A DNA stretch of 64,000 nt, taken from Streptantibioticus rubrisoli. Its GTDB lineage: Bacteria > Actinomycetota > Actinomycetes > Streptomycetales > Streptomycetaceae. The stretch covers positions 283,119 to 347,118 of the forward strand of contig NZ_JANFNH010000003.1 of assembly GCF_024436055.1 (NCBI RefSeq), written 5' to 3'. The notes beneath the pieces were generated by a model that saw only the letters and a list, made by a program, of their open reading frames with translations, was not told the origin of the DNA and searched no databases. Below are positions 63,932 through 64,000 of the stretch, one piece after another. Position 1 is the first letter of the stretch. Each line of letters starts with the position of its first letter. The position numbers were made by a program, and so were the translations under genes.

Positions 63932-64000
63932 GGCGATCAGGGCGGAGAACGGAAGAAACGTATCGGCGGTGGGGCGCCCCCCGCCCCGGCGCCCCCCCCC

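Overview
The window is chromosomal DNA from a Streptomyces or close relative. GC and third-codon-position GC are very high, GTG and TTG starts are common, and TTA codons are rare. Streptomyces marker genes are present: chaplins (chpH and a long chaplin), EshA, DUF5703, the SCO1664 family, DUF3090 and mycothiol ligase mshC. No rRNA, CRISPR array or replication origin was seen. One tRNA-Leu(GAG) lies at 51.04 kb.

Layout. 0-5.5 kb: palindromic repeats, a 2-oxoglutarate/Fe(II) oxygenase, a Rossmann reductase, a VOC protein and Tex. 5.7-14 kb: a four-gene fatty-acid beta-oxidation operon (CoA-transferase III, LCAD-like dehydrogenase, thiolase, FadB/J fusion), followed on the other strand by a MerR regulator and a ThDP enzyme. 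14-20 kb: fatty-acid desaturase, ABC-F ATPase with a structured leader, pseudouridine glycosidase plus PfkB kinase, and a secreted phosphodiester glycosidase. 20.5-23.1 kb: a Family 2B encapsulin (EshA) with a polyprenyl diphosphate synthase directly downstream, a probable terpenoid nanocompartment. 23.3-31.6 kb: an asparaginase preceded by a possible TTA-containing leader peptide, an NlpC/P60 secreted protein, two SpoIIE-type phosphatases, a PhyH-like oxygenase and Sua5.

31.7-51 kb is accessory and partly decayed. It holds remnants of an alpha/beta hydrolase and a flavoprotein, and a damaged secreted CdtB-like nuclease/SGNH fusion. It also holds a carbonic anhydrase, three divergent regulator/oxidoreductase pairs (two with clear operators), a DUF2637 pseudogene of integrative-element type and an IS5-like remnant. 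Between the last two lies a compact six-gene operon (43.6-49.9 kb): acyl-ACP desaturase, ACP, ketosynthase, MMPL exporter, type III PKS and ICMT-like methyltransferase. I read this as a pathway that builds an unsaturated acyl-ACP starter, extends it to an alkylresorcinol or alkylpyrone, O-methylates it and exports it. It is the best candidate here for an undescribed system.

51-64 kb is conserved core. In order: tRNA-Leu, M20 peptidase, chpH, long chaplin, DUF5703, a hypothetical gene, a RecD2-like protein with degenerate ATPase motifs, an aldo/keto reductase, an LLM (F420) oxidoreductase, a hypothetical gene, a histidine phosphatase, DUF3090, the SCO1664 family protein and mshC. This resembles the S. 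coelicolor chpH-to-mshC neighbourhood in reverse. The tRNA's 3' end faces the accessory region, as expected for an integration site.
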